Origin: Amoebophrya sp. A120
Taxonomy: Eukaryota; Sar; Dinophyceae; Syndiniales; Amoebophryaceae
Assembly (NCBI GenBank): GCA_905178155.1
Contig: CAJINV010000021.1
Span: 411,760-475,759 of the forward strand
DNA length: 64,000 nucleotides
Direction: 5' to 3'
A program made the position numbers and the translations under genes. Of the stretch, positions 42,001-53,374 are shown one piece after another. Under the pieces are notes generated by a model that was given only the letters and a program-made list of their open reading frames with translations, searched no databases and had not been told where the DNA came from. Positions within the stretch are counted from its first letter, which is position 1. Every line of letters starts with the position of its first letter.

Positions 42001-45000
42001 AACTAGGGGCAATAATTCGACGGAGCAAGTGCAGGCTTCGGAATATAATTTCAACAATATGGATCAAAACATCAACAACTCAAGCCGCAGTTTGACAAAT
42101 TCCCTGTCCCCAAGGGAGAAGGAGATCAACGTGTTCCTGATGTCCACGAACAAACACCACGCTGGCGCCGACGGGACAGACCCAGCAACCCTGTTGAGCA
42201 CCCCACCAAACAGCCGGGAACTGAAAGACCCGAGCTTTGTGTTGCTATCCTGTGCAAAAGTATCGTACTCGTAGTAATCGCAATCATGCATTACAAATCT
42301 TTATCCCATGGCAAAACAGCATGACAAATTCCATTTGTCATGCTGAGCTAATTTGTATTGCAATTACTACTAGTACGATACTTTTGCAGTTCATAGTTGC
42401 AAATGGACGACAACGGGGTCACGAACTTCTTTGACCAAGTGATCGTGGGTATGAACGGACAAAATACAACTTGACCCCAGAAAGAGCATAGAGCGCCACG
42501 AGAATGAAACTAGCGACCTACGAGAATGAGGAAGCAAATGGGGCCCCACCCGCTTACAACTTTTCCCGCTCCGGACGGGGTAGAGGCTGCACTTTTCATA
42601 GGGCTTGTGCCCGTTTTTTCGCGCAAAGCTACTTGTTTTGCGCGCGGTTTTTCTCCGCTCGAGCGGTCGGGTGGAGAAAAACTGCATTACAAAATTGGAA
42701 AACCGGCCGGATGCAGATGCAGCTTTTCTCCCCGCAGGAGAAAAGCCGCATCACAAATTCGCAAACTCCGCTTCCTGCGGTTGGAGAAAGACCGCGCCTC
42801 CGGTTCTCCGCATTACAAATGCGGAAAGGTGACCTTTCCGCATTACAAGTGCGGAAAGGTGCCCATAGCCATTGCATTTGTAATGCGGAGAGCCCGACCT
42901 TTCAAAGGTCGGGCTCTCCGCATTACAAATGCAATGGGCGGAAAGGTCGGGCTCTCCGCGTTACAAATGCGGAGTGCGGGGCTTCCCAGAGCTCGGGGTT
43001 CGGGTTGTGGGTAAAATGGGGAAAGGGGAAAGCCCGGAGCCTCGGGTTCTCCGCAACCCGGGCTCTTCTCCGCATTACAAATCCCCCCACCCCTTTCGCC
43101 ACAAGCGGCTGCTGCAGCCGCTGCACACCGTCGGGCGCAACCTTTTGCGCGATGCTATCCCCAAGCAGCAATATTCGCACTCCCGATAGCATCGAGCGTG
43201 AGGCTATGCTGCATGGTATCGCTGCGTGCGAATTTCCCTCGCAGCCATACCATGCTGCATTAGGTTACGCACGACCTGTGGCTGTCTTTCTCTGCCCCCC
43301 TTGGGCGTTGTGCAGCTTCTTTTTACCCTCAAACACGACCGGACCCCGGGAAAAGTTGTGGTTTAGGGAGGAAGCACAACTTTTCCGCGGACCACCCCAA
43401 GCCGGCCCCGCGGTGCCGCTTCTCCCGCATGAAGCCACGGGGTTGCGCGGGCCCTCGTGCAGTCAATGGTCCAAATTCCCGCGGCGCTCGGTGTTTCGCA
43501 AGCATACACCTCCGCAGAGAGACACGGCCGATTTTTGGCGTTTGCCGTTTTTGCGCCGGGCCCCGAGGGTCCGGTCGCTAGCAATGAGGGGCCAGCGCGC
43601 GCCTTCGTTGTGTAGCCGGCGCGCTTTTTGTGGCAGGCTGCGCGCCTTTTCGTTTTGTTTTTTTCGTTTCTGTTCCTGTTGGGGTCCAAAGACAGGGCGC
43701 GGAACTAGGGGCGCCGGTGCGCTGGCGGTGTTTCTGGGGCAGCGCCAGCAGCGATGCTTCAAGCGGAGGGGGGGGGGCATGCAAAAAGGGGTCGCGCTCT
43801 GCAAAAAGCAGCTCTGCAAAAAGGGGTCACGAACTTCTTTGACCAAGTGATCGTGGGCCCGCACGATCCCTAAATCGGAAACATCAATCCGCATGCCTAT
43901 AGGGGAAAACCCTAAACCCTTTGCGACCGAACGCCCGCATGGAGTACTCCCACGAGCTAGCTGGCGGCCCCGGCTGCGCGACCGGGTCCGGAGGGGAGCG
44001 TGGGCAAGAGAGGCGTTGCTCCAGTGAAGTGCAACGCCCATGACCTTTTTTTCTTCGTTGCCCGGGTGCGCGCAGCCAGCGCCCTTCCCGGCGGCGATCA
44101 CCTCCGACCGCCACGACCCTCTGACCCCCGGTCACGTGCCGTCCGGCTGGCCGGACGGACGTGACCCGCCCGGTCACGTCTAGGCTCCTTGTTATCTTGT
44201 AATAATTTTTAGGGCAGGGGACCTAAGGCCCACCCACCTGGGTGGGTCGAAGGTCCCCTGAGGACCTAAGCGGACATTTTGTGACCCTCTTCTAAGCTAC
44301 TCAAAAAGTCGCGGCGCGCGCGGCGCTTTTATTTTGAGGGCCAGCGCACTGGCGTGCAGATTTGGCCCGGGGATGTCGTGCGAAAAAAACGCGGGAAACC
44401 AGGGCCAACACAAAGAAGGCCAGCAACCGCGCCCGCAAATCGGGGGGGAAGACTGACAGACACCCGGCGGGCCCGGCAACGCATTATACGGGGCGCGCCT
44501 CGCCTGTTTAGTTTCTTTCTTTGTTTGTTAGTACGGGGTCACGAACTTCTTTGACCAAGTGATCGTGGGCCCGCACGAAGTCATCACCGAGGGCGTGAAT
44601 TTCAACGTGAAACAAACGGAAAACTTGCCGTTTCGCCAGACCGTCGACTACAACCCTCGAAATTTCTCGGTTGCGTATCAAGGCGCGGGCGCGCAAACAG
44701 CGACGAAAATTATAGGTGCAAACAATAGTCCGCGGCAGCCAACGCGCGCGAACAACAATAACATACCCGAGGCAATACCCGAACAGCAGGAGTACGAGTC
44801 GTCAAACGAGAATAACGACAAAAAGAATGAGGAATACATCCTTCCTCCCAAGAACGACAATAATCTACCGCCAGCAGGGAAGAAGAAAACGGTTTCCGCA
44901 AGTGTACAGAGCTACACGCAAAATCAGCGACAGGACCTGCTCTCGAAAATACCAGGCGGCACGACGAAAAACGCGCAGGAGGGGTACAGTGCCAATCAGC

Positions 45001-45032
45001 GCGACAACCTGCTTTCCAAAATGCCGTTTTGA
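39080..45032 (+). CDS. Large Ser/Gln-rich protein of unknown function with duplicated insert in its 3' part
   Basis: Exons 39080-42245, 42401-42449 and 44570-45032 give 1225 aa. The first ~190 residues look globular and helical (ALWKDITSSLERSESHKTEA; FEMAADLVRAELPDARAGE), followed by ~550 residues of Ser/Gln-rich sequence, then a second ordered block (~aa 720-950; LRKQILRAITSGSWENYGIV, MMAVQCATNPFVLQNASQYR). The C-terminal tail contains two copies of a short motif, YTQNQRQDLLSKIP and YSANQRDNLLSKMP, about 20 residues apart. No known domain recognised. The introner at 42246-42400 and a 2.1 kb insert bounded by 36-nt duplications (42450-44569) must be removed to join QMDDNGVTNFFDQVIVG to PHEVITEGVNF; the total is divisible by three only then. 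Confidence 0.75.
42246..42400 (+). mobile_element. Introner element, family B, 155 nt
   Basis: TATCCTGTGCAAAAGTATCG...CGATACTTTTGCAGTTCATA, exact duplication GTTGC (42241-42245, 42396-42400). Contains ATTTGTCATGC. Excision joins DPSFVL to QMDDNG. Confidence 0.9.
42414..42449 (+). repeat. Exon-derived direct repeat, copy 1 (36 nt)
   Basis: First of three copies of a coding segment (CGGGGTCACG...GTGATCGTGGG, encoding part of GVTNFFDQVIVG). Copy 1 is followed by the unrelated sequence TATGAACGGAC, which marks the left edge of the 2.1 kb insert. Confidence 0.9.
43823..43857 (+). repeat. Exon-derived direct repeat, copy 2 (35 nt)
   Basis: Second copy, preceded by CTGCAAAAA and continuing with CCCGCACGA as copy 3 does, then diverging into TCCC. 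Shares more right flank with copy 3 than copy 1 does, suggesting two successive events. Confidence 0.9.
44534..44569 (+). repeat. Exon-derived direct repeat, copy 3 (36 nt)
   Basis: Third copy; continues into the coding sequence GPHEVITEGVNFNVKQ of the host gene. In the mature message only one of the three copies is expected. Confidence 0.9.
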
Positions 45033-45907
45033 TGCGGAAGGGCCTTTTGGGTGCAGTGCTTCTGCGCCCTTGTTTTAATTATTCATTTGTTTTTTTCTTT
45101 TTTTATTTCGTAAGTGAGTCTATGATCATGCGCATCAAGCGCTGCAGTCCCTAAGTTGTAGACGTTTACTCACAGACATTCGACTTGAGTATATTAGAGA
45201 TTGAGATACTACTTGTACTACAACTTCTAAGTACAATATCACACCGTGCTGCAACTGCAAGAAAATCGGCTGGGGACGACACTTGATTCAACTACAGTCC
45301 CATCAGATCTGGGAGTTTTCTGCCAATCGGAAAAGCTTGAGGACACAGAGACCCAGTGCCGCATGTTGCGAGTCTATTTCGGATATCAATATTCCTTCAT
45401 CTTTTGCATTCAGGTTCAGACCGAAGATATTTGACAACATTATGAACTTGAAAACAACTACAGGTTGGTCGTCACCACCTGTGGTTTTTTTTGCCGCGCA
45501 GGCTTTTCCTTTTTGCTCTTGCGCGTTTTTGCTGTTCACATTCGAAGGTGGCACAAGCACACGGTTTGAGAGCAGTCCATGCTGATGTGCTGCGCGCGTC
45601 TCATTGGTGCAGCCGCACCAATCTTGTTGTGCCCCGCCCATGGTTAACTACTCACAGAGAGATTTATTTTATGACCGTACGTATCCCGGCGCGTAAGTAC
45701 ATACAATATCACGATCATCATGACCGTGACTGCGTAAATTGGTTGCCAGCACGCACAAGAACATTCCTACCGTTCAGAACGACGGCCTTGTGAGTGTGTG
45801 GAGTAACGTAAGTACATCAAGGTCAACATCAAGTACCAAAACGCAGAGGAGTGTTTTTACGTACCTGATCGATCCTTCAATGTTGTTGATCAACTAGCGC
45901 CAGAATC
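45033..45907. other. Intergenic region
   Basis: About 870 nt with T-rich runs after the stop codon. Short frames only; nothing recognised. Confidence 0.5.
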
Positions 45908-48900
45908 ATGGTCGTCGGTGAAGACGTACTAGATTTCTTTGGAGATAACATTTCGCACAGCAGCACGTCCCAACCCGAAAACTCCACCCGTGTTGGTGGT
46001 TTGCCGCACCAGTCACCGGCCACCGGTACTGCTCCTACTACCACCTCTACGACCAACATGGCAATCGACGACTGGCTAGCAAGTTCTCCTCCGCGGAGCC
46101 ATAAAATGCCTGCGACGACCGGAAATAACTACACAAAGCCGGTAGCAGCTGCGTCTAGCAATTTTGATGACGATTGGTTGTTCGGATCGCTGAGTTCTTC
46201 TAGCACGGAGAAGAAGAAAAATGAGGGGATCAGTTCCACAGCATCCATGTCGACGTCCACAGGGAACAGCAGCAGCACGGGAAGAACTTCTACGCCTACC
46301 AGTGGCGCAAGTTCTTCTATGCACCACCAGCTTCGTCCGGGCGGGGGCGGCAATGGCAACCTCAACCACAATCCGAGTAGTTCCTCTGCCAGTAGTTCGT
46401 CTAACTCCAGTGCTGGCCTGAGCGATGACTACCTCTACGTCGACTCCGAGACGCAGAGTGTGCAGCTGACAGGAGGGTCGACGTCAGGGACAAGTAGAAC
46501 TACAGCTCGGACGTCGGCTCCTTCTGCGCAACAGATGGTTTCTACGCCGACCACTACTTCTGGTCGCCAACAGGAACTACAGCACGTGCACCCTCCGTCT
46601 CAATCCTCCCGAGCAGCACAACAGCTACATGAGGACTCATCTTCAAAAGTCGATCCTTTTTACAACAATCTTTCCACAACTACATCAAGTCGGGTGAGTT
46701 CGAAGGAAGGAAACAGCACGAATCAAAGCTTTTCCGTGGAGGACGACGTATGCACTGCAAAAGTACCGTACTCGTAGTACTAATTGCTATCATGCATGAC
46801 AAACATCCCTTTTTAGGTAAATCAGCATCACAAATTCCATTTTTCTTCTTGAAAAAAATTGTGATGCAATTTATACTAGTACGATACTTTTGCAATGCAT
46901 ACGACGATGTGGGGTACGATGTGAACATCAAGTTGGAGCAAGGTGACGACGAGCACCCAGGAACAAACGCTCATGAGAATAGTAGCAGCTCCGGCAGTAA
47001 CAATACTAATTCCGGCACGAAGATGAACAATAAGCCCTCCGGCGCGCCGGAGTATTTTTCCATGGTTTCGAACGACTCACCGCCACGAAATCAAGATATG
47101 GCGTTCTCAAACGTTACATTCTCAACTGTTGCATGGATTTGTGATGCAAAAACAGCAATAGGGAAAGGGGCGAGCTTGCAAGTCTCGCATCACAAATTTG
47201 GCACAGATTTAGACGCTGCCTAGCCCTTCGAGACTTTCTCATGCGAAGCAGCTTGATAGTCTGGAGGCTCATGATCATTTTGCATGACAAATCATGTAAC
47301 AGTTGAGAATGTAACAGTTGAGAGCCCCATACAAGAGCAAGGAAATTTTGGAGATTCTCAAATGAGTCCAGAAGTAAACTCATCATCGATAGCGAACACA
47401 GGAGCTGACGATGATGGAGCTCCTACTTCTGCAGGTGGACCCGGTGCACCAGCTGCGTCCTCGAGTACCAGCAAGCCGTTTTGCTACCAGACCTTCGTCA
47501 CTGAGGTGTTGAAGCACCCCAGTGCCACGCCCACGATACACAACGCCAAGCTGTTTGTGGACCAGGTAAGTATCTTCATATATTAATCGTTAGAGTGCAA
47601 ACTAGCCTTTCTCGGCTGGATCCCCTTGTACAGCACGACCACGGAACATTCAGAATGAAGAAAATGAATTTTCTTTGAGGAGAAAACTTGATGCAAAAAT
47701 GAGGCATGATGTACAACTACCTCGCGTTTGCAATCTATCGCGCCCAATAATAAATAATGCAGGTGAACAACCTCGCACCGGAAAAGCGCGGTGCAGCCAT
47801 CGCATCCTTCCGAGCTTACATCCCAAAGCTGCATGCAAAACTGATGGAGGCTGAGATCTATGAGGAGTATAATTTTGAGGCAATCAATTTGTGGTGCTTC
47901 TTCTTTCTTGTAGATTGTTGGAATGAATATGAAACTGCGCAAATCTTATTTAAGCATATTTCTATGATCCACCAGACTCCTCGTGGTCCTCTTCTACATC
48001 TAGCAATTACATCCGCACCAGGGCCGACGACCAGTCTAAGCAATACGCGCTCGAAGGGCTGGAAAAGTTTGTCGCGACCAAAATTTACAATTCCGTTTTT
48101 CGCATCCATCCGGAGGACGATGGTCGACGGGATCGGAACGTCTCCACAAAACTCACCTCGCTCAAGTGGGTCAAGCTGCACCGCCATCTCGGTACTACTT
48201 ATATGAATGCGGAATGCCCAACATGTAGTAACAATAATGTGGTCGAGCGCAAAAGCAGATGAACAAAAACTTCTACAAGCAAGTCAGGGTGTGAGTGTCA
48301 GCAGGCACGCCAGCATTATTACGTAGCAGAAAAAAAAAATGAATGTTCTTCGTACGTGTTTCAATTAATTTTTCTATCACACAGACGTGAGCGAAGCGGT
48401 TGCCGAGCACCCAAAACTGGAAGTGGCCAAGGATTTTTTTACGCGGCTGAACGAGTACAAAGCCCCCCGGGACAAGCTGATCTGCCTCCAGAACGTGTGC
48501 AAAGTTCTCCTGACCTGCCTCGAACAGTGCAGTAACGGCTCCTCGGCCGGGGCGGACGATCTCCTGCCAGTGCTGCTTTTCGTGCTGATCCAGGTCAACC
48601 CGCCGAACTTGCACAGCAATTTGGAGTTTATCTCCAATTTTCACCAGCAGCTGGTCGAGGAGGGCTTGTACTACCTGACTACAGTGAAGTCCGCGTTGGA
48701 ATTCCTTCGTTCTATGGACCACACGGCCCTATCTAACGTGGACAAGGGCGAGTTTGAGTTTAACTGCGAAGACATTCTGCGCCCCTTGGGGCTCGCGTTG
48801 GAACCCGAGCCGGGGGAACCGGGGTTTCTTGACGGCGGGAATAATGGTGGACCGGGAGGCGGAGCGTCGTCGTCGTCTACCCATGGGAGCAAGGGCAGAA

Positions 48901-49529
48901 AGGCGGGTGGAAGAAATAACGCGAACAGGGACAACACTAGTGGTGCAACGAGTTCTAGCAACCAAGAGCAGCAGGGGTCCACACCTTTGAGCTTTCTCGG
49001 CGCTGCGAAAAGCATGTTCAATCTCGGTGGAGGCGGAGGTGGATCATCTTCGGCTTCGAATAGCAACAAGGACAGTAAGAATACCGGTAACATGGCGGAA
49101 AACAACACAGCCAACACGACCCCGTCCGGAACGGACCACGGCGATATTAGCACAGTCGACGGAACATTATCAACGAATGGCAAAACACCAAGGAGCTCGG
49201 CGTCTTCTTCTCAGAATAATGCTGGTGCATCGGAAAACTACAACAGAAGTTCGTCCGGTGGAGCAAATTATCAGGGCCGATCGTTATCGCACGAGGAAAT
49301 CATGCAAAAGTGTCGGCAGGAGCTGGAGGCCACCCATCTCGTGGTCCCCTTAGATGACGACCGGCGCCTGATGCTGCGGGAGTTTGAGCACCACTTCAAC
49401 GCGCACAAAATGGACTCACTGACCATCCGTGAGGTGCCCCAGCTACTCTCGGATTACAAGGCACTGTCCCGGTTTTTTCAGATCCTCCAGAAAACCTACC
49501 ACGAACAGCTGAAAAGGAAAAAGAAGTGA
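45908..49529 (+). CDS. VPS9-domain Rab5-type guanine nucleotide exchange factor
   Basis: Exons 45908-46748, 46907-47096, 47337-47565, 47763-47866, 48004-48191 and 48385-49529 give 898 aa. The N-terminal ~400 aa are Ser/Thr-rich with an acidic DDWL-type motif repeated (DDWLASS, DDDWLFGSL), possible short linear binding motifs. The helical bundle and VPS9 domain follow: LEGLEKFVATKIYNSVF, SLKWVKLHRHLDV, then APRDKLICLQNVCKVLL, ADDLLPVLLFVLIQVNPPNLHSN... (conserved Asp and Tyr/Asn region) and GLYYLTTVKSALEFLRSMD. That order is characteristic of Rabex-5/Vps9, which activates Rab5/Vps21 on early endosomes. Two introners lie in the 5' half, three GT-AG introns in the VPS9 part (47566-47762, 47867-48003, 48192-48384), so both intron types are processed in one transcript. 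C-terminus is Lys-rich. Confidence 0.9.
46749..46906 (+). mobile_element. Introner element, family B, 158 nt
   Basis: TATGCACTGCAAAAGTACCG...CGATACTTTTGCAATGCATA, exact duplication CGACG (46744-46748, 46902-46906). Excision joins VEDD to DVGYDVNIK. Confidence 0.92.
47097..47336 (+). mobile_element. Introner element, family C, 240 nt
   Basis: TATGGCGTTCTCAAACGTTAC...GTTGAGAGCCCCATA, exact duplication CAAGA (47092-47096, 47332-47336). Same length as 29769-30008 but with interior in the opposite orientation. Joins PPRNQ to EQGNFGDSQ. Confidence 0.92.
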
Positions 49530-50462
49530 GAGAAATGTACGGAGGACGTCAGCCCACGGCGAGGAAGGCATTTTCTGAATTCTGTCTTGGCTCTACATCT
49601 CCTTCTCCCAGCATAGCATGCGGCCGGACAGACTGTATGCTCGACAAATTTTGCAAATGTTACACGACCTGACTTCGAGGTCATCGTCATCATTCGTCAT
49701 GGTAGAAGTACAGGCCAGTGGAAACCTAGCAGGGGAAGGCGAGCCACCATGGAAGATAGGGCGATAAAGCAGCTGATCATTTTCTGCTCGTCTTGCTTTT
49801 CCTTGCATTTTCTTTTCGAAGAAAGAGAAACAGCATGTGAATGATGTTGAAAGAGCATATTGTTTTTGATTTTGCGTCATCATGGCCTTTCTTCGCATGA
49901 AATTAGTAGATGAGAAGAACAGGTCCAGGTGCTGCGCATCACCTCCAGTTGTGGAGGCTTGAGCAGGGAGAAGTCCAAACTTCTTGTCTTCAGACCTTTC
50001 GCTGCATAATTCAATAAGGTTGAAGCGATTTTTGATTCAAACAAATCTTGTTCAATCTTCATGATCCCTGTGCTAGTACTTATTAATCCACCAACTGAAA
50101 AGTATTTTTTTTTGACACCAACTCCAACCAGAGCCCGTTGCCACCCAGCCCTGTGTAGTCGCGTCTGAGAGAAGACTCACGACGTTCTTGATGTTGAGAG
50201 ATTTTTTGTCGGTTTTTCTTGTGCCCCGAGAATACAACAGGATGTCTTGCATGGATCACTCTCCACTGGCACCGCAGGCGCAGACACCCTTCTTTCTAGT
50301 ATAGTCCCGCCCATCTTAAGTTTCCTACCCGATTGACAGTGATCTGATCGTGATCACCGGCTTTCTTCCCCCACCTGCCTCCTCAAGTATTCGGTTTTAT
50401 GAATCAGACTCTCAGTTCTCTACGTCTGGACGACTTCGGGTGTTAGTTTTGTTTTTCAAAAG
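49530..50462. other. Intergenic region
   Basis: About 930 nt. No feature recognised on either strand. Confidence 0.5.
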
Positions 50463-53374
50463 ATGACTCTGCACGATCTGGACGGGGATGCGATCGATGT
50501 TGAAGAGGCCAGCACCTCGAAAGGAACTTCTTTCTGCCAAACTGGAACTTGCGGACGCAGGAGAAAAAAGCCTACCCAACCTGATTTAACCACCAACGAC
50601 TACTCCTACGTCCTGTTTCCCGAAGACACTACAGTCGCACGACCACCAGTACAGGTACATGCAGCAATGTTGTTGGCCGGGGACGAGAACTATCGTATGG
50701 GAAACCCCCCGACAGCTGCCGGAATACACGAGGAACGTCGTTGGTACCACTTCCGGTGGCGATTTTTGTGTGAAGACACGGAAGCGGACGCGACCTGCTG
50801 TGAAGACGCTTGGTGATACATAAAGTACTTTCTCGGGGTCTGGTTCGGCTCCTTGAGTGCACTCGCTATCGGCTCCTATCTGGTCTTCCGGTGGGTGCAC
50901 GCTGAATTTCCATCCTCCGGTGGAGACGACGTCGCAAACGATCTACAACAACTTTTGTCGACGACAATTTCCAATACCAATGCAAGCCCGGTAGGAACCA
51001 CGACGGTCCTTGCTGCTTCGTCGTTTATCTCTGGCGCTACTCCTGTCGCTGCAACGACGGCCCCAGGAAATGTGGTGGCGGGGGCCTCGTTGAGCGGTTT
51101 TCTACCGATTAGAACAAATGGGTAAAAAGCTGCTAAACGGTGAAATCTGTATGTCGATTACCAATATAAGCGCCTCGGCTCACATAAAGCTTAATATGAC
51201 AGCAAACTATGCTCTTGCCGTAATGTTGAGTTTCAACATCCTACCAATCTCACAATTCTTGTGATTTGCGATTTCACGCCGGTCGTCCAGTTTTGCCGGC
51301 TGCTAGCGCAATGATTTTTGACCTAAAAGAAAAGCTGCATGTTTCTTGCTGTAATTCGAAGATAAAGCTGGCGGTCGTGACGAAAGCGATTTCTTCTTCC
51401 TGCTGCAATTCTATCAGTACAACTCTTGATAAACCAGATTTATGTTTCGTGTAAGAAAGAAAGTAAATCAGGATGTTGATCCGTATCTGTTGTAAGATCT
51501 AGAGGTCAACCGAAAAAATCAAAAATCTATGGCGTTGCTCCTTGAAAAAACTACAATCCTTGAATTTGATTTTTTGAAGTTTTTCCTTCGGGCATCAAAT
51601 TGGGGCCATCCTTACTTTGGGCCCGTTTGTGTTCCGATGCCTTTTTGTATGTGGTCATGTCCCGACGTTGATTCCTCTACGCAACGCGGGGTGTTTGGGC
51701 GAATCACTCACCAGTGAGAACAATCGATCACGAGACGAGACCACTCTGTGAGAAACAGTTTCGCAATTAAAGAAAGATGAAGAAACGCCACGGTCACGGA
51801 CTCCAGTGTGCGTCGGCACTCTTACCTCCGTGATGCTTTCTCGGTTTGCCGCACCACTGGAATTTGGCTTTCAGCCTGGGCCCGTTTCTATCGTTTGCGT
51901 TTGCTCTACTAGAGGATTAGAGGGGCGGGGCTCCTCCAGAGTCCAAGTTATTGGAGGGCTTGGCTTTGGGAATCACGTCAACACGCCGCGGCACCGACCT
52001 CCTCGGGCCCGGTTTTTCTTCCCTATCTACACTTTCGGAGGCGCAATTATGTCGGTATTGCGGAAAGGCCTAGTTTGGTCGGGTTTCATTGGCATGGTGT
52101 GCTCTTCGTGGACCCCTTGTGGGGACGTTTTTCTCGTGGTATTACACGCGATGCCCCACGCCGGGGGTAGATAGGGGCGCGGCTGCTTACCCGCTAGCCC
52201 GGACCTGCGGTCTGGTTCGCCAGCTTGTTGTCGGGCATGTTTTGTTTTTTTGGCTGGGGATTTTGGATTGGCGCCAGGTGCGTGCTCCCCTTCGCTTTTG
52301 GTGGCTTTTAGAAGCAATATCGGTTGCTCCCGCAGGGACGGCGGGGTTCCCGCCTTAGCTAGCTTGTCAGCGCCGCTGCCCGGTACAACTGCTACTCCTA
52401 TGAGGAGGGGTCTTTGCGACATTCCGAATAGGAGCGATGCCTCCACCCCGCTTGCGCGCGGGTCTTGTTTGTTAGTTTCTAGCCCGGGCGAGGCGTGGTC
52501 AGTTCACGCGCAGTTGCGGTCCTCCTTGGGTGTGGGAGGTTGCTGTGCCGTAGCTACTTGCTTTCTCGGCTGTGGCCGCGCGCGCGTTCCGTGCTAGCCA
52601 TGTGGCGGGAAGTCGTTTATTTCACCAGGCCACGGGGGAGAGCGGGCCTTTCATTTCGTGCGGGTTGTTGGAGATTGCTTAAAGGACGCGCGCTGGTAGA
52701 CTGGCTTCCTTCTGTAAGAGGGCTTGCCTTTTTCGGGTACTTGCATACACTGCTCCTGCTCGAGTTGCAGATGCTCGCGCTTCTAGCGTTGGTCAGCGAG
52801 GTAGGGGCTACGTGCGCTCGGCGCGGCGAGTCAGGGGCCCGGCGATAACGAGGGGGAGGCGCTTTTGGGAGCGAGGTTGTGCTGCCTGGGCATACAACTG
52901 TGCGACTTGAATAGATTCAGTCGGTTGCCTGTCTTCCCTTGGGGGCAAGTGGGGCTGGGGCTGGCGTTGTTCCCCCATTCAACCACCGGAGGTGGGGTTC
53001 TGGGGGGTCTTGCCCTGGGGGCCAGGTGGTGGCGGAGTGGGCCGTTCCCCGCTACGGAAGCTAGGTCCGGCCTGCTGCGCCCAGCCCCTACCTTCAGGCT
53101 CGCTCCAACGGGCCGCTTGGGCGGTGTCGGCTCTGTCTGGATAACACTCGGAAGGAACGCAGCGAAAATTAAAGAAAGATGAAGAAACGCCACGGTCACG
53201 GACTCCAGTGTGCGTGAAGATCGGTCGATCGCGCCAGGGGTGCCTACTATTGAAGATGTAGATGCTTTCCAAGTAAATAAAGTGTGGCAAATGTTGCGGG
53301 ATAAGCACGCTTCACTATCCACCCTAGGACACGACTACGATCCACTTCGGTTTGTCATCCGAAATCGGTTTTGA
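50463..53374 (+). CDS. Small single-pass membrane protein of unknown function, with in-frame TGA
   Basis: Exon 50463-51121 and a last exon 53185-53374 (ending TGA) join in frame across a GT-AG intron (GTAAAAAG...GATGAAG): PIRTNG-NATVTDSSVRED, 282 codons. The N-terminal half is polar; a hydrophobic segment (YFLGVWFGSLSALAIGSYLVF) follows and then a Ser/Thr/Ala-rich tail; the last exon is helical (VDAFQVNKVWQMLRDKH). A TGA interrupts the frame at 50814-50816, just before the membrane segment. Either an extra 90-nt intron (50768-50857, GTGTGAAG...CTTGAG) removes it, shortening the protein to 252 aa, or it is read as an amino acid, or the gene is broken. The last-exon start is duplicated 1.4 kb upstream by an insertion. 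No family recognised. Confidence 0.5.
51765..51813 (+). repeat. 49-nt direct repeat, left copy
   Basis: Identical to 53167-53215. Contains the probable splice acceptor (GATGAAG) and the first codons of the final exon of the membrane-protein gene. Followed immediately by unrelated GC-rich sequence. Confidence 0.9.
51814..53166 (+). other. 1.35 kb insert between 49-nt duplications
   Basis: Composition differs from the flanks (G/C-rich, many GGGC and CTCG words). Several overlapping open frames exist on both strands without protein-like sequence. I see no terminal inverted repeats and no transposase. Together with the duplicated 49 nt, it looks like an insertion into the start of the last exon, now part of an intron. 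Confidence 0.55.
53167..53215 (+). repeat. 49-nt direct repeat, right copy
   Basis: Right copy, continuous with the coding sequence EDRSIAPGVPTIEDVDAF. The acceptor at 53183-53184 inside it is the one I use for the gene model. Confidence 0.9.

Larger units (their letters stand above)
42450..44569 (+). other. 2.1 kb insert inside an exon, bounded by exon duplications
   Basis: GC-rich sequence with start TATGAAC and left boundary immediately after repeat copy 1, containing repeat copy 2 and ending with copy 3. It has a long open frame on the + strand (42504-43850), but the codons are repetitive and the product is Arg/Pro/Cys-rich without family resemblance, so I do not call a gene. Around 42780-43090 are many GCATTACAAATGC-type palindromes. 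A strong hairpin lies near 44210-44275 (GGGACCTAAGGCCC... CACCTGGGTGGG). Removal restores the host frame. Whether it is spliced as one intron or two is unknown. Confidence 0.65.

Noticed and set aside
42504-43850. Long open frame of ~450 codons inside the 2.1 kb insert
   Set aside because: Arg/Pro/Cys-rich, built partly from palindromic repeats, no family resemblance, and overlapping open frames occur on the other strand; it looks like GC-rich chance reading.
51814-53166. Several overlapping frames of 60-160 codons on both strands
   Set aside because: No motif, no homology that I can recognise and no splice context; composition explains them.
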